Shown: piece after piece, positions 8,442-16,900 of the stretch
Layout of the letters: every line of letters begins with the position of its first letter
Position numbering within the stretch: the stretch's first letter is position 1
From: DATLNF01 sp963765815
GTDB taxonomy: Bacteria; Actinomycetota; Actinomycetes; BP-191
Reading direction: 5' to 3'
DNA: 64,000 bases
Assembly (NCBI GenBank): GCA_963765815.1
Contig: CAVXXT010000008.1
Coordinates: 62,001-126,000 of the forward strand
Program-made: the position numbers and the translations under genes
Notes under the pieces: model-generated
Told to the model about the DNA's origin: nothing
The model's database searches: none
The model's input: the letters and a program-made list of their open reading frames with translations, nothing else

Positions 8442-10742
8442 ATGGATGCGCTCCAGCAGGTCGAGCAGCGGGTGCTCTGGCTCGCCGCGTCGATGGTGCA
8501 CCACGCCAACCGGGTGCGTCCCAACACCAGCGGGGTGAAGGTCGGCGGTCACCAGTCGTCGTCGGCGTCGATGGTCAGCCTGATGACCGCGCTGTGGTTC
8601 GACGCGCTGAGCCCGGCCGATCGCGTGTCGGTCAAGCCGCACGCCAGCCCGGTGCTGCACGCGCTCAACTACCTGCTCGGCCGGCTCGACGCGTCGTACC
8701 TCACCCGGCTGCGCGACTTCGGCGGGCTGCAGCCCTATCCGTCTCGCACCAAGGACCCCGACACCCCCGACTACTCCACCGGCAGCGTCGGCATCGGTGC
8801 GACCGCGCCGGTCTGGGGCGCCATCGCGCAGCGCTACGTCAGCGCGCACTTCGGCGTCGAGCCGGGCGGCCGGCAGATCTCGCTGCTCGGCGACGCCGAG
8901 CTCGACGAGGGCGCGATCTGGGAGTGCGTCGCGGACTCGCAGGTGCAGCGACTCGGCGAGGTGCTCTGGGTCGTCGATCTCAACCGGCAGTCGCTCGACC
9001 GGATCGTCCCGGATATCGCGGTCGGCCGTTGGCAGGGGATGTTCGCCGCCGCGGGGTGGCAGGTGCTCGAGGTGAAGTACGGCCGGCGGCTGCAGGAGCT
9101 CTTCGCGCGCAAGGGCGGTGAGGCGCTGCGCCGACGGATCGACGACATGGGCAACGAGGAGTACCAGTGGCTGCTGCGCTCGCCGGCCGACGCGCTGCGC
9201 GAGCGTCTGGTCGGCGACGGCAAGGAGGCGAAGGCACTCACCAAGCTGCTCGGCGACCTCGACGACGCCCAGGTGCACGCCGCGATCCGCGACCTCGGCG
9301 GGCACGACCTCGCCGAGCTGTCTGAGACGTTCCGCGGCGTCGACAACACGCGGCCGTCGGTCGTCTTCGCCTACACGATCAAGGGCCGCGGGCTGCCGGT
9401 CGAAGGGCACCCGGCCAACCACTCGGCGCTGCTCACCGACGAGCAGTACGTCGAGCTCGCCGCTGCGCTGGGCACCGACCCGCACGACCCGTGGCGGGCG
9501 TTCGACCCGGACTCCGAGGCCGGGAAGCTGTGCGCCGAAGCGGCTGCGCGGCTCTCACGCCCGCCGCTCGACGTCGTACCGCCGCCCGCCGTGCCGTTCG
9601 AGCTCGGTCGCCCGTACAAGGGCGAGCACTCGACCCAGGCGACCCTCGGCCGGGTGCTCACCGACCTCGCCCGCGACGCGCCCGATGTCGCCGCGCGCGT
9701 CGTCACCGTGTCGCCCGACGTCGCGAGCTCGACCAACACCGGCGGCTGGATCAACAAGGTCGGCGTGTGGTCGGTGCAGGACCGGCACGACTGGTTCGCC
9801 GAGGACGGCGACCGGCTGGTGCGCTGGCGCGAGACGTCGTCGGGACAGCACATCGAGCTCGGCATCGCCGAGGTCAACCTGGTGTCGCTGCTCGGCGAGC
9901 TCGGCTCGACCTGGTCGCAGGTAGGTCAGCCGCTGCTGCCGATCGGCACCGTCTACGACCCGTTCGTCGGCCGTGCGCTGGAGCCGTGGGCGTTCGGCGT
10001 GTATGCCGGCGGCCAGTCGATCCTGGTCGGCACGCCGTCGGGCGTGACGCTCGCCCCCGAGGGCGGCGCGCACCAGAGCATCACCACGCCGTCGATCACG
10101 CTGGAGCAGCCGGGGGTCACGTCGTACGAGCCGGCGTTCGCGGTCGAGGCGGAGTGGTGCCTGCTCGACGCGCTGTCCCGGATCGGCCGGCCCGACGGCG
10201 AGTCGGCGTACCTGCGGCTCACGACCCGTCCGCTCGACCAGGCGATGGCCGCGGTGCCGGACGACCCCGCGCTGCGGGAGCAGCGACGGCGCGACGTGCT
10301 GGCCGGTGCGTATCGGCTGCGTGCGGTTGAGGCGCCGGTCGTCACCATCGCGGTCGTCGGCGCGCTCGTGCCGGAGGGACTCACCGCTGCCGATGAGCTC
10401 ACCGCCCTCGGCGCTCCGTGCGACGTCGTCGTCGTCACGTCGTACGACCGGCTCTGGCGCGCCGTGCAGTCGCGGCAGGGTCTGCTCGCCGGGTCGGCCG
10501 ACGGCGTCGACGAGGGAGTGCTCGACCGGGCCTTTGCGCAGGACCGTCGTACGCCGATGGTCACCCTGATCGACGGCCACCCGCACACGCTGGCGTTCCT
10601 CGGCGCGGCGCTGCAGGTGCCGGTCGCGTGTCTCGGCGTCTCGAAGTTCGGCCAGGGCGGCGGGCTCGAGGACGTCTACCGCGCCCACCACCTCGACGCC
10701 CCGTCAGCGGTCGCCGCCGCCCTCGACCTCGTCGACCTGTAA
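8442..10742 (+). CDS. Transketolase / pyruvate dehydrogenase E1-like ThDP enzyme
   Basis: A 766-residue thiamine-diphosphate enzyme. The ThDP/Mg site is at residues 150-181: GDAELDEGAIWE followed by VVDLNRQSLD, closest in style to homodimeric pyruvate dehydrogenase E1 (AceE) and transketolases. The conserved front block includes KPHASPVLHALNYLLG (about 65-80). The middle pyrimidine-binding domain and a C-terminal transketolase domain follow. It is shorter than AceE (about 890 residues), so another 2-oxo acid or sugar phosphate may be the substrate. The divergent neighbour is a dihydrolipoamide dehydrogenase-like protein, but there is no lipoyl E2, so it may act alone. It is probably leaderless. 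Confidence 0.8.
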   Translation: MDALQQVEQRVLWLAASMVHHANRVRPNTSGVKVGGHQSSSASMVSLMTALWFDALSPADRVSVKPHASPVLHALNYLLGRLDASYLTRLRDFGGLQPYPSRTKDPDTPDYSTGSVGIGATAPVWGAIAQRYVSAHFGVEPGGRQISLLGDAELDEGAIWECVADSQVQRLGEVLWVVDLNRQSLDRIVPDIAVGRWQGMFAAAGWQVLEVKYGRRLQELFARKGGEALRRRIDDMGNEEYQWLLRSPADALRERLVGDGKEAKALTKLLGDLDDAQVHAAIRDLGGHDLAELSETFRGVDNTRPSVVFAYTIKGRGLPVEGHPANHSALLTDEQYVELAAALGTDPHDPWRAFDPDSEAGKLCAEAAARLSRPPLDVVPPPAVPFELGRPYKGEHSTQATLGRVLTDLARDAPDVAARVVTVSPDVASSTNTGGWINKVGVWSVQDRHDWFAEDGDRLVRWRETSSGQHIELGIAEVNLVSLLGELGSTWSQVGQPLLPIGTVYDPFVGRALEPWAFGVYAGGQSILVGTPSGVTLAPEGGAHQSITTPSITLEQPGVTSYEPAFAVEAEWCLLDALSRIGRPDGESAYLRLTTRPLDQAMAAVPDDPALREQRRRDVLAGAYRLRAVEAPVVTIAVVGALVPEGLTAADELTALGAPCDVVVVTSYDRLWRAVQSRQGLLAGSADGVDEGVLDRAFAQDRRTPMVTLIDGHPHTLAFLGAALQVPVACLGVSKFGQGGGLEDVYRAHHLDAPSAVAAALDLVDL

Positions 10743-10787
10743 TGCGAGACGCGTGGCTGCGGTCTACTGGTCGGGGAAGGGAGCCTG

Positions 10788-11966
10788 ATGGCTCGAGAGA
10801 TTCCGGCGAAGCGACTCGAGTGGCTGCGCGCTGAGGTCGCGGCCTGGCAGCGCGACGGCCTCGTCGACGATGACGCCGCGCAGGCGATCACCGCGCGGTA
10901 CGTCGCCGGTCGCAAGGCCTCCGTCCTGCACCTTGTCTCGGTCCTGGGTGCGGCGTTCGTCGGCGTGGGGCTGATCAGCCTGGTCGCCTCGAACGTCGAC
11001 CGGTGGTCGCCGATGGTGCGCTTCGTGGGCATCTGCGCCGTGTGGCTCGGCGCCACCCTCGTCGCCGAGGTGCTGCTGCGTCGCGATCCGACCGCCGATG
11101 ACGGCCACGGGTCCCTCGGGGTGGGCGTCGCGCGGCTGATCGCGGTGGCGGCGTACGCCGGAGTCGTGTTCCAGGCCGCGCAGAGCCTGCAGGTCCCGGC
11201 GTACAGCTCCGGCCTGCTCGGCTGCGTCGCCGGCGGAGCGCTCGCCTACGCCTACGCCTGCCGCGGCATCGCCCCGCTCGTCGTCGGCATCGGCACGCTG
11301 GTCGGCTGGTTCGCCTGGTCGGTCGGCAGCCGGGCCGACAGCGCCGGTGCGGTCGTCGCTGCGCTGCTGGGTGCCGCGGTCGTCGCGACCGCGGTCGGCA
11401 CGTTGCACGAGAGAAGTCCGGTCAGCCACTTCGAGCCGCCGTGGGCGTACGTCGGCGCGTTGCTCGCGCTCACGGTGCTGTTCGCGGCGGCGATCCCGGA
11501 GACCGCGGACGAAGCGCTTGACGGCGTCGACGTGATCGCCGGAGTGGGTGTGGGCATCGCGTTCGCAGCCGGCGCGACCACGCGTGCCTCGCGCCAGGCA
11601 CGGCGCGAGGTGGCCGCTTCTGTCGCGGTCCTCCTCGCGGGGATCCTCCTGGTCAGCTGGAGCGCTGGCGACGGTGGCACCGACACGCTGACCGGCGCCG
11701 AGCTGCTGCGCGCGGTCGTCGCGACGGCCCTCTACCTGGGCGCCGCCGTCTGGTACGCCGTCGTCGGCGCGGTGCGCGACCGGCCGCAGCTCACCAACCT
11801 CGCCACCGCCGCGCTCGTCGTCTTCGTCACCGTGCAGAGCTTCGGGGTGTTCGCGCCGCTGCTCTCCGGCGCCGCACTCTTCCTCCTCCTCGGCGTCGTG
11901 CTCATCGCCGGCGGCGCGCTGGCCAACCGCGGTCGCCGCAAGCTGATCGAGGAGGTGGCCGAGTGA
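10788..11966 (+). CDS. DUF2157 domain membrane protein
   Basis: A 392-residue polytopic membrane protein. The soluble N-terminus (1-45), ending in ALVDDDAAQAITARY-like sequence, is the DUF2157 signature. It is followed by about ten hydrophobic helices and a basic/acidic cytoplasmic tail (NRGRRKLIEEVAE). The start has a good SD (gggaagggag). The GTG of the next gene overlaps its stop by 4 nt. DUF2157 proteins are almost always paired with GDYXXLXY proteins, as here; the function of the pair is unknown. Confidence 0.85.
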   Translation: MAREIPAKRLEWLRAEVAAWQRDGLVDDDAAQAITARYVAGRKASVLHLVSVLGAAFVGVGLISLVASNVDRWSPMVRFVGICAVWLGATLVAEVLLRRDPTADDGHGSLGVGVARLIAVAAYAGVVFQAAQSLQVPAYSSGLLGCVAGGALAYAYACRGIAPLVVGIGTLVGWFAWSVGSRADSAGAVVAALLGAAVVATAVGTLHERSPVSHFEPPWAYVGALLALTVLFAAAIPETADEALDGVDVIAGVGVGIAFAAGATTRASRQARREVAASVAVLLAGILLVSWSAGDGGTDTLTGAELLRAVVATALYLGAAVWYAVVGAVRDRPQLTNLATAALVVFVTVQSFGVFAPLLSGAALFLLLGVVLIAGGALANRGRRKLIEEVAE

Positions 11967-12466
11967 GGGCCGTGTCGCGTACGACGGCGATCGGCGCCGC
12001 GGTGGCGATCCAGGCGCTGCTGGTCGTGGTCGCGGTCGCACCTCGGCTGTCGGCGCGGCTGGCCGGCGACGAGTACCTGCTCCGCGTCGCGCCGCTCGAC
12101 CCGATCGACCCGTTCCGCGGCGCGTACGTCGCCCTCAACTATCCGGGTCTGATGTGGCAGGAGTCCTTCCCGAGCGACCGGACCAGGGCGGTGTTCGTCG
12201 AGCAGCTGCACGGCCGGGTCTACGTCCCGCTCGTCCGCGAGGGCGACGTGTGGCGTGGCGACGGGATGACCGCAACCCGGCCGAGCGACGGCCCCTACAT
12301 CGCGTGTGACTACGACTACCGGCTGCGCTGCGGGATCGAGTCGTTCTTCGCCTCACAGGCAGAGGCGAGGTCGCTGGAGCGCGACCTCGCCTCTGGTGGA
12401 GCGATCGCCCGGGTCAGGATCGACGGCCGGGGCAACGCGATCGTCGTCGGGATCGAGCCCGGCTGA
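11963..12466 (+). CDS. GDYXXLXY domain membrane-anchored protein
   Basis: A 167-residue protein with one N-terminal membrane helix (about 8-27) and an external domain. The family motif is present as GDEYLLRV (about 35-42), followed by DPFRGAYVALNY. Two cysteines (about 114 and 122) in CDYDYRLRC may form a disulfide. It is translationally coupled to the DUF2157 gene (GTGA overlap). The two proteins probably form a complex of unknown function. The gene ends 16 nt before the convergent LPXTG protein gene. Confidence 0.8.
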   Translation: MRAVSRTTAIGAAVAIQALLVVVAVAPRLSARLAGDEYLLRVAPLDPIDPFRGAYVALNYPGLMWQESFPSDRTRAVFVEQLHGRVYVPLVREGDVWRGDGMTATRPSDGPYIACDYDYRLRCGIESFFASQAEARSLERDLASGGAIARVRIDGRGNAIVVGIEPG

Positions 12467-12481
12467 CGGCCGCCGTACGAG

Positions 12482-13780
12482 TTACTCGGATCGGACCTCC
12501 GCCGCCTGGCGGTGCAGCGTCGAGCCCGCGACCAGCGCGAGCAGACCCATCGCCGTCAGGATCGCGACGCTCGTGCCGGTGCGCGGCAGCGAGGTCGGAG
12601 CCGGGTCGGCCGGGGCGGCGGCTGTCGTCTTGACGCCGAGGACCTTGGCCGAGCTGACGTTCACGACGCCGAACGGACCGGCGACGAAGTTGCCCAGGTC
12701 GGCGCAGAACAGCTCGAGCGAGCTCGCGTAGTCGCCGTCGGCCGCGGACGCCGGCACGGAGACCACGAACGTCTGCGTCACCAACTTGCCGGCCGCGATC
12801 GTGATCGCGTCGGGTCGCATCACCGCGTCGACGCCGCTGTCGGAGCGGGCCTCCGCGACAGCGTCCTTGCCGAGCGCGCCGGACGTCGACACCAGGCCGA
12901 ACGGCGCCGGCAGGTGCGCGATGAACCGGTTGACGAGGCAGTCGCTCTCGCCCTTGTTCTGGATCGTCGCGGTGTAGGTCACGACGCCACCCGGGCGGAC
13001 GGTGGTGGGGATGGCCACGAGGCCGAGCGTGAAGTCCTCGTTGCCCTCGCCGGCCGCCGTACCGCTGCCGCTCGTGCCGGTGCCGCTGGCCATCGCGCCA
13101 CCGCAGGCGACACCGCTGCGGGCGTGGCTGACGATGATGTCGCCCTGGAGCAGCTCGATGTTGCCGATGACGTGCAGCGCGTTCACGACGAGACCTCGCC
13201 CGCCGTCGGCCACCTGCTGCTCGTTGACGATCACCGTGATCAGACCGAGCGGGATGACGGTGTTGGGGTCAGGGTCGATCGGGATCGGCTGGCCGCCGAT
13301 CGTGAGGTTGACGAACTTCGTGCCCTCGGCGGTCGGCTCGGCCGTGCAGCTCGAGGTCGACGACGCGAGGATCGCGTCGGCGGTGATCTGCGGCTGGCCG
13401 TTGGACGCCAGCAGCTCGAGGTTCTGCACCTCGGCGGTCGCGACCGACCGCGGCTCGGTGCACGACGCGCTCGCCGTGGACTTCAGCGTGTCGGCGTTGT
13501 GGATCAGCTCGCCGCTGGGGTTGGGCACCGGCCCGAGGTCGAGCACGGTGTCGACGACCGGGGACTTCGGCGTCGGCGGGCAGAGCTGGCTCGCGCGAGA
13601 GACGGATGCCTGGACCGGGACGGCACCGGCGAGCGCGCGCGCGTCGACGTCGATGCCGTAGCTGTCGGCGACGGCGAGCTTGGGGGCGGTGGCGGCCCCG
13701 GCGGTGGTCGGGACGGCAAGTACGGCGGCGGCCGCGAGGCCGACCGGCAGCCCGAAGGGCAGCAGGGTGCGTATGCGCAT
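12482..13780 (-). CDS. LPXTG-anchored surface protein (choice-of-anchor P / DUF11-like)
   Basis: A 432-residue exported protein. The signal peptide is residues 1-30. Residues about 33-235 resemble the choice-of-anchor P domain. Residues about 255-375 resemble a DUF11-like beta-sandwich (VRPGGVVTYTATIQNKG). The C-terminus is a textbook sorting signal: LPRTG, a hydrophobic helix and a charged tail HRQAAEVRSE. It should be covalently linked to the cell wall by a sortase, and the class F sortase at 725-1354 is the only candidate in this window. A strong AAGGAGG ribosome site precedes the ATG at 13780. Confidence 0.85.
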   Translation of the reverse strand: MRIRTLLPFGLPVGLAAAAVLAVPTTAGAATAPKLAVADSYGIDVDARALAGAVPVQASVSRASQLCPPTPKSPVVDTVLDLGPVPNPSGELIHNADTLKSTASASCTEPRSVATAEVQNLELLASNGQPQITADAILASSTSSCTAEPTAEGTKFVNLTIGGQPIPIDPDPNTVIPLGLITVIVNEQQVADGGRGLVVNALHVIGNIELLQGDIIVSHARSGVACGGAMASGTGTSGSGTAAGEGNEDFTLGLVAIPTTVRPGGVVTYTATIQNKGESDCLVNRFIAHLPAPFGLVSTSGALGKDAVAEARSDSGVDAVMRPDAITIAAGKLVTQTFVVSVPASAADGDYASSLELFCADLGNFVAGPFGVVNVSSAKVLGVKTTAAAPADPAPTSLPRTGTSVAILTAMGLLALVAGSTLHRQAAEVRSE

Positions 13781-13872
13781 GGTTGTCCTCCTTGTGGTGC
13801 GCTCGCAGAACCCGTATCCGGTCAGAAACCGGGCAAATCTGACGTTTTCGCCAGTGGTTGGCGCGCGGCGTC

Positions 13873-13928
13873 TTGACGGCGAACCTACGGAGTCGTAACC
13901 TACGGCTTAGTAACTTACGCTCGCGTAA
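13873..13928 (+). promoter_or_regulatory. Promoter and putative operator of the acyl-ACP desaturase
   Basis: TTGACG (13873-13878), a 17-bp spacer and TAACCT (13896-13901) form a near-consensus sigma-70-type promoter. The -10 region overlaps an inverted repeat, TACG-GAGT-CGTA (13886-13897). A second repeat, TTACG-CTCG-CGTAA (13915-13928), lies just downstream of the expected start point. Two operators of the same half-site around one promoter suggest repression by a dimeric, perhaps TetR-type, regulator responding to fatty-acid status. The regulator gene is not in the window. Confidence 0.65.
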
Positions 13929-13951
13929 CACCAACCCCTCGGGAGCCCTCC

Positions 13952-14896
13952 ATGACCACGAGCACCGTCGCCGGCGCCACCGCGTCTGACCTCGACCTGC
14001 TGATCGAGCTCGAGCCGGTCGTCGCCGCCAACGTCGACCGGCACCTGTCGGTGGCCAAGGAGTGGATGCCGCACGAGTACGTGCCGTGGCAGCTCGGCCG
14101 CGACTTCAACGACGAGCCGTGGGCGCCGGAGCAGAGCCGGCTCGACCGGGTCACCCAGATCTCCTTCGAGGTCAACCTGCTGACCGAGGACAACCTGCCG
14201 AGCTACCACCGCGAGATCGACAGCGCGTTCGGCCGCGACGGCGCGTGGGGCACCTGGACCGGTCAGTGGACCGCCGAGGAGGGTCGGCACGCCTACGCGA
14301 TGCGCGACTACCTGCTCGTCTCCCGCGGCGTCGACCCGGTGCAGCTCGAGCGCGACCGCATGGACCAGATGAAGGCCGGCTACTACGTGGCCGACGAGAA
14401 GTCGACGCTGCGCGTCCTCGCCTACGTCTCGTTCCAGGAGCTGGCGACGCGCATCGCGCACCGCAACACCGGGATGGCCACGCAGGACCCGGTCGCGGAC
14501 AAGCTGCTCGCGCGCATCGCCGCCGACGAGAACCTGCACATGATCTTCTACCGGAACCTGGTGAGCGCCGCGCTCGAGATCGACCCCTCGCGCACCATCG
14601 AGGCGATCGCCGCCGAGGTCGTCGGCTTCCAGATGCCGGGCACCGGCATCAACGACTTCCAGCGCAAGGCGCTGGAGATCGCGAAGGTCGGCATCTACGA
14701 CCTGCGGATCCACCACGACGAGGTCGTCTGGCCGCTGCTGCGGCACTGGAAGTTCTTCGACATCGAGGGGCTCTCCGGTACGGCGGAGCAGGCGCGGGTC
14801 GAGGTCACGGCGTACCTCGACGCTGTCGACACGATGGCGTCGACGTTCACGACGAAGCGCGAGGAGCGCCTGGCCCGCGCAGCGGCGAAGGCGTAA
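13952..14896 (+). CDS. Acyl-ACP desaturase (DesA-like, soluble diiron)
   Basis: A 314-residue soluble fatty-acid desaturase of the type 2 (ferritin-like) family. Diiron ligands can be placed: Glu79 (LLTED), Glu110 with His113 (EEGRH), Glu163 (FQELATR), and Glu193 with His196 (DENLH). It should insert a double bond into acyl-ACP using oxygen and reduced ferredoxin, as mycobacterial DesA1/DesA2 do. Length matches the family. The upstream promoter with two inverted repeats suggests regulation by lipid supply. A small secreted-protein gene follows 35 nt later. Confidence 0.93.
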   Translation: MTTSTVAGATASDLDLLIELEPVVAANVDRHLSVAKEWMPHEYVPWQLGRDFNDEPWAPEQSRLDRVTQISFEVNLLTEDNLPSYHREIDSAFGRDGAWGTWTGQWTAEEGRHAYAMRDYLLVSRGVDPVQLERDRMDQMKAGYYVADEKSTLRVLAYVSFQELATRIAHRNTGMATQDPVADKLLARIAADENLHMIFYRNLVSAALEIDPSRTIEAIAAEVVGFQMPGTGINDFQRKALEIAKVGIYDLRIHHDEVVWPLLRHWKFFDIEGLSGTAEQARVEVTAYLDAVDTMASTFTTKREERLARAAAKA

Positions 14897-14931
14897 CTTC
14901 TCCCGAAATGTCCGTTCGGGAGAGGAACCGC

Positions 14932-15186
14932 ATGAAGCGAGTGCTCTGCTGTGCCGCCGCGGTTGCCGGGTTCGTCGGCGTCGCTGCCGCTCCGGCCCAC
15001 GCCTACGAGGCACCGGACCCGGTCGTCTGGGTCACCGTCGGCGACGACAACGTCGGCGTCTACTCCGGCGTGCCGGGCCAGCCGCTCCTCGGCGCCCGCG
15101 TCGACGTCGGGGACGCCCAGGCCTGTGTCGGGTTCAGCTACCAGATCCCGTTCTGCACCCCCGGCGGGATCATCACCTGGGGTTAG
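14932..15186 (+). CDS. Small secreted protein
   Basis: An 84-residue protein starting at the ATG at 14932 after GAGAGGAA. Residues 1-23 are a signal peptide ending in APAHA. The mature part of about 60 residues contains two cysteines (VGDAQACVGF and IPFCTPGG) that could form a disulfide, and several Gly/Val-rich beta strands. No family is recognised. A strong hairpin terminator follows 17 nt after the stop. Confidence 0.7.
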   Translation: MKRVLCCAAAVAGFVGVAAAPAHAYEAPDPVVWVTVGDDNVGVYSGVPGQPLLGARVDVGDAQACVGFSYQIPFCTPGGIITWG

Positions 15187-15202
15187 CCCCCAGCACAGCG
15201 AA

Positions 15203-15240
15203 CGACGAAGGCCGGCCCCCTCGGGGACCGGCCTTCGTCG
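15203..15240. terminator. Bidirectional hairpin terminator
   Basis: A 17-bp stem with one bulged A and a three-base loop, between the small secreted protein and the convergent substrate-binding protein. The left arm is cgacgaaggccggcccc and the right arm is its complement. This is the clearest terminator in the window. Confidence 0.85.
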
Positions 15241-15252
15241 TGTGCGCGGCTC

Positions 15253-16728
15253 TTATTTCTTGGCGTAGAGGGGCTTGCCGTCGAACATCGTGACGTACTG
15301 GCGCTTGGAGCAGTCGCTCTTCAGCGAGTACGCCGCGAGCCCGCCGAAGTGGTTGGCCTTGCTGAGCTTGACGAACGCCTTGCCGTCGCTGGAGAACGTC
15401 GGCCCGATGATGGTCGACGTGAAGTTCTCCCGGGTGAAGACGCCCTTGGTGGTCAGCAGCATGTTGTGCAGCATCTCCGCGCTGAGCCACAGGCTCATCT
15501 GGATGTCGTCGATGCCGCCCGCCTTGATGAACTCCGCCGGCGCCCGGTCGAAGCCCTGGTAGGGGTGCAGGAATCGGCCGTCGTACCGGTTGCCACTCGC
15601 CGGGCAGGCGACGTTGGCGACGGAGTTCAGCGCCATGGACGGTCCGATGCCGGTCCAGATCGGCGTGTAGAGCGAGTTGGCGGTGTTGCCGACCACCTTG
15701 ATGAAGAACGTCGGCTGGCCCAGGAAGTAGGCGACCGGGGCGTTGTAGGTGCGCAGCTCGTTGGACAGCGCGGTCGCGTCGGCGTCGCTCGGTGTCTTGG
15801 ACGTGAGGAACACCTTGTAGGCGACGCCGGCGTTCTTCAGCGCGGCCTCGATGGACTGCTGTGCGTCCTTGAAGTTCGGCGTGTCCGAGATGACGATCGC
15901 CCACTTGCTCTCGCCGGCCGAGTTCTTCTTCAGCAGGTAGTCCTGCCGCCGGGCGTTCTCGATCAGCACCTCGCCCTGCTCCTTGTAGGTCAGGCTGAGC
16001 GCGAAGTAGGTCGGGATGCCGCTGAGCCCGTTCTCGGTGACGCCGGCCGAGAGGTACGGCGTGTGGCTGCGCTGGAGCGTCCGGTCCCGCGCGCAGGCCT
16101 GGATCTGGTCGGTGCCCGCGGCCCCGAGCACCATGAAGTCGCGGCGGGACATCTCCTGGCACACCCGGACGGAACCCGACGGCTTGTAGGTGTCGTCCAT
16201 CACCTCGACGACGACCTTGCGGCCGAAGACCGTGATGTTCTTCCAGTACATGTCCTTGCCGGACTCGAAGGACTCCTGCGGCAAGGGCGAGGCGCCGGTG
16301 AGCGGCGCGTGGATCCCGATCCGGATCTCCTTGTCGGTGACCCCGATGGTGGAGCCCTTCGCCGCCGTGCCGCTGGTGCCGGTCGAGCCGGTGGAGCCGC
16401 TGGAGCCGCTGGTTCCCGTCGAGCCGCTGGTGCCGGCCGACCCGCTCGTCCCGCTGGAGCCCGAGGTGCCGGTCGACCCACCGGTGGACGTGACGCTGCC
16501 GTCGCTGCCGACCAGGGCGTCCGGGTCGGCGACCGTCGTGTCGTCGCCGGCGACCACGTCGCCGCCCGTGGCGTCACCGCCCGCCTCGCTGCCGAGGTCC
16601 GCGGAGTCGGTGACACCGCCCGCGGCGTCGGTCTCGAGCGTGTTCAGCGCCTTGTCCTGCAACCCGCACCCGGTTGACGCGAGGGCGACGAGCGCGAGGA
16701 GCGCAACGCGACGGCGGAGGTCCGACAT
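15253..16728 (-). CDS. ABC transporter substrate-binding lipoprotein (branched-chain amino acid type)
   Basis: A 491-residue exported protein. The N-terminus ends in LASTGC (Cys21), so it is probably lipidated. An acidic then Gly/Ser/Thr-repeat linker (about 30-125) precedes the receptor. From about 130 the type 1 periplasmic-binding fold is clear: IRIGIHAPLTGASPLPQESF, then KVVVEVMDDTYKPSGSVRVC, the Leu/Ile/Val-binding pattern. It would capture an amino acid, amide or short-chain ligand at the cell surface. No permease or ATPase genes are adjacent, so it is an orphan receptor here or has a sensing role. Confidence 0.85.
   Translation of the reverse strand: MSDLRRRVALLALVALASTGCGLQDKALNTLETDAAGGVTDSADLGSEAGGDATGGDVVAGDDTTVADPDALVGSDGSVTSTGGSTGTSGSSGTSGSAGTSGSTGTSGSSGSTGSTGTSGTAAKGSTIGVTDKEIRIGIHAPLTGASPLPQESFESGKDMYWKNITVFGRKVVVEVMDDTYKPSGSVRVCQEMSRRDFMVLGAAGTDQIQACARDRTLQRSHTPYLSAGVTENGLSGIPTYFALSLTYKEQGEVLIENARRQDYLLKKNSAGESKWAIVISDTPNFKDAQQSIEAALKNAGVAYKVFLTSKTPSDADATALSNELRTYNAPVAYFLGQPTFFIKVVGNTANSLYTPIWTGIGPSMALNSVANVACPASGNRYDGRFLHPYQGFDRAPAEFIKAGGIDDIQMSLWLSAEMLHNMLLTTKGVFTRENFTSTIIGPTFSSDGKAFVKLSKANHFGGLAAYSLKSDCSKRQYVTMFDGKPLYAKK
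16370..16480. repeat. Low-complexity Gly/Ser/Thr linker repeat
   Basis: Degenerate 9-15 bp units (ccgctggtgccggtcgagcc and variants) inside the substrate-binding protein gene encode a (GTSGSSG)n-like linker. It should act as a flexible tether between the lipidated N-terminus and the binding domain. Confidence 0.6.
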
Positions 16729-16900
16729 GCGATCACCACTTCAGCTGGGGTGTGACGTGCATCACAGCGGGGTTTCGTGACGTCCTGCCCGTTTCCTGCC
16801 GCGCCGTCCTCGAGCGGGCGGACCCGCGCGGGCAGGAGGAGCGGGCGGCGGCCGCGAAGTCGTGCTGAACACGTCTCCCACCGTCATGAGGATCCCTGCC

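Noticed and set aside
6178..8538. A 786-codon open frame on the plus strand
   Set aside because: It spans the 6218 gene and the antisense of the oxidoreductase, is Arg-rich and matches no family; the frames of the recognised proteins explain the region. Long antisense frames are expected at this GC content.
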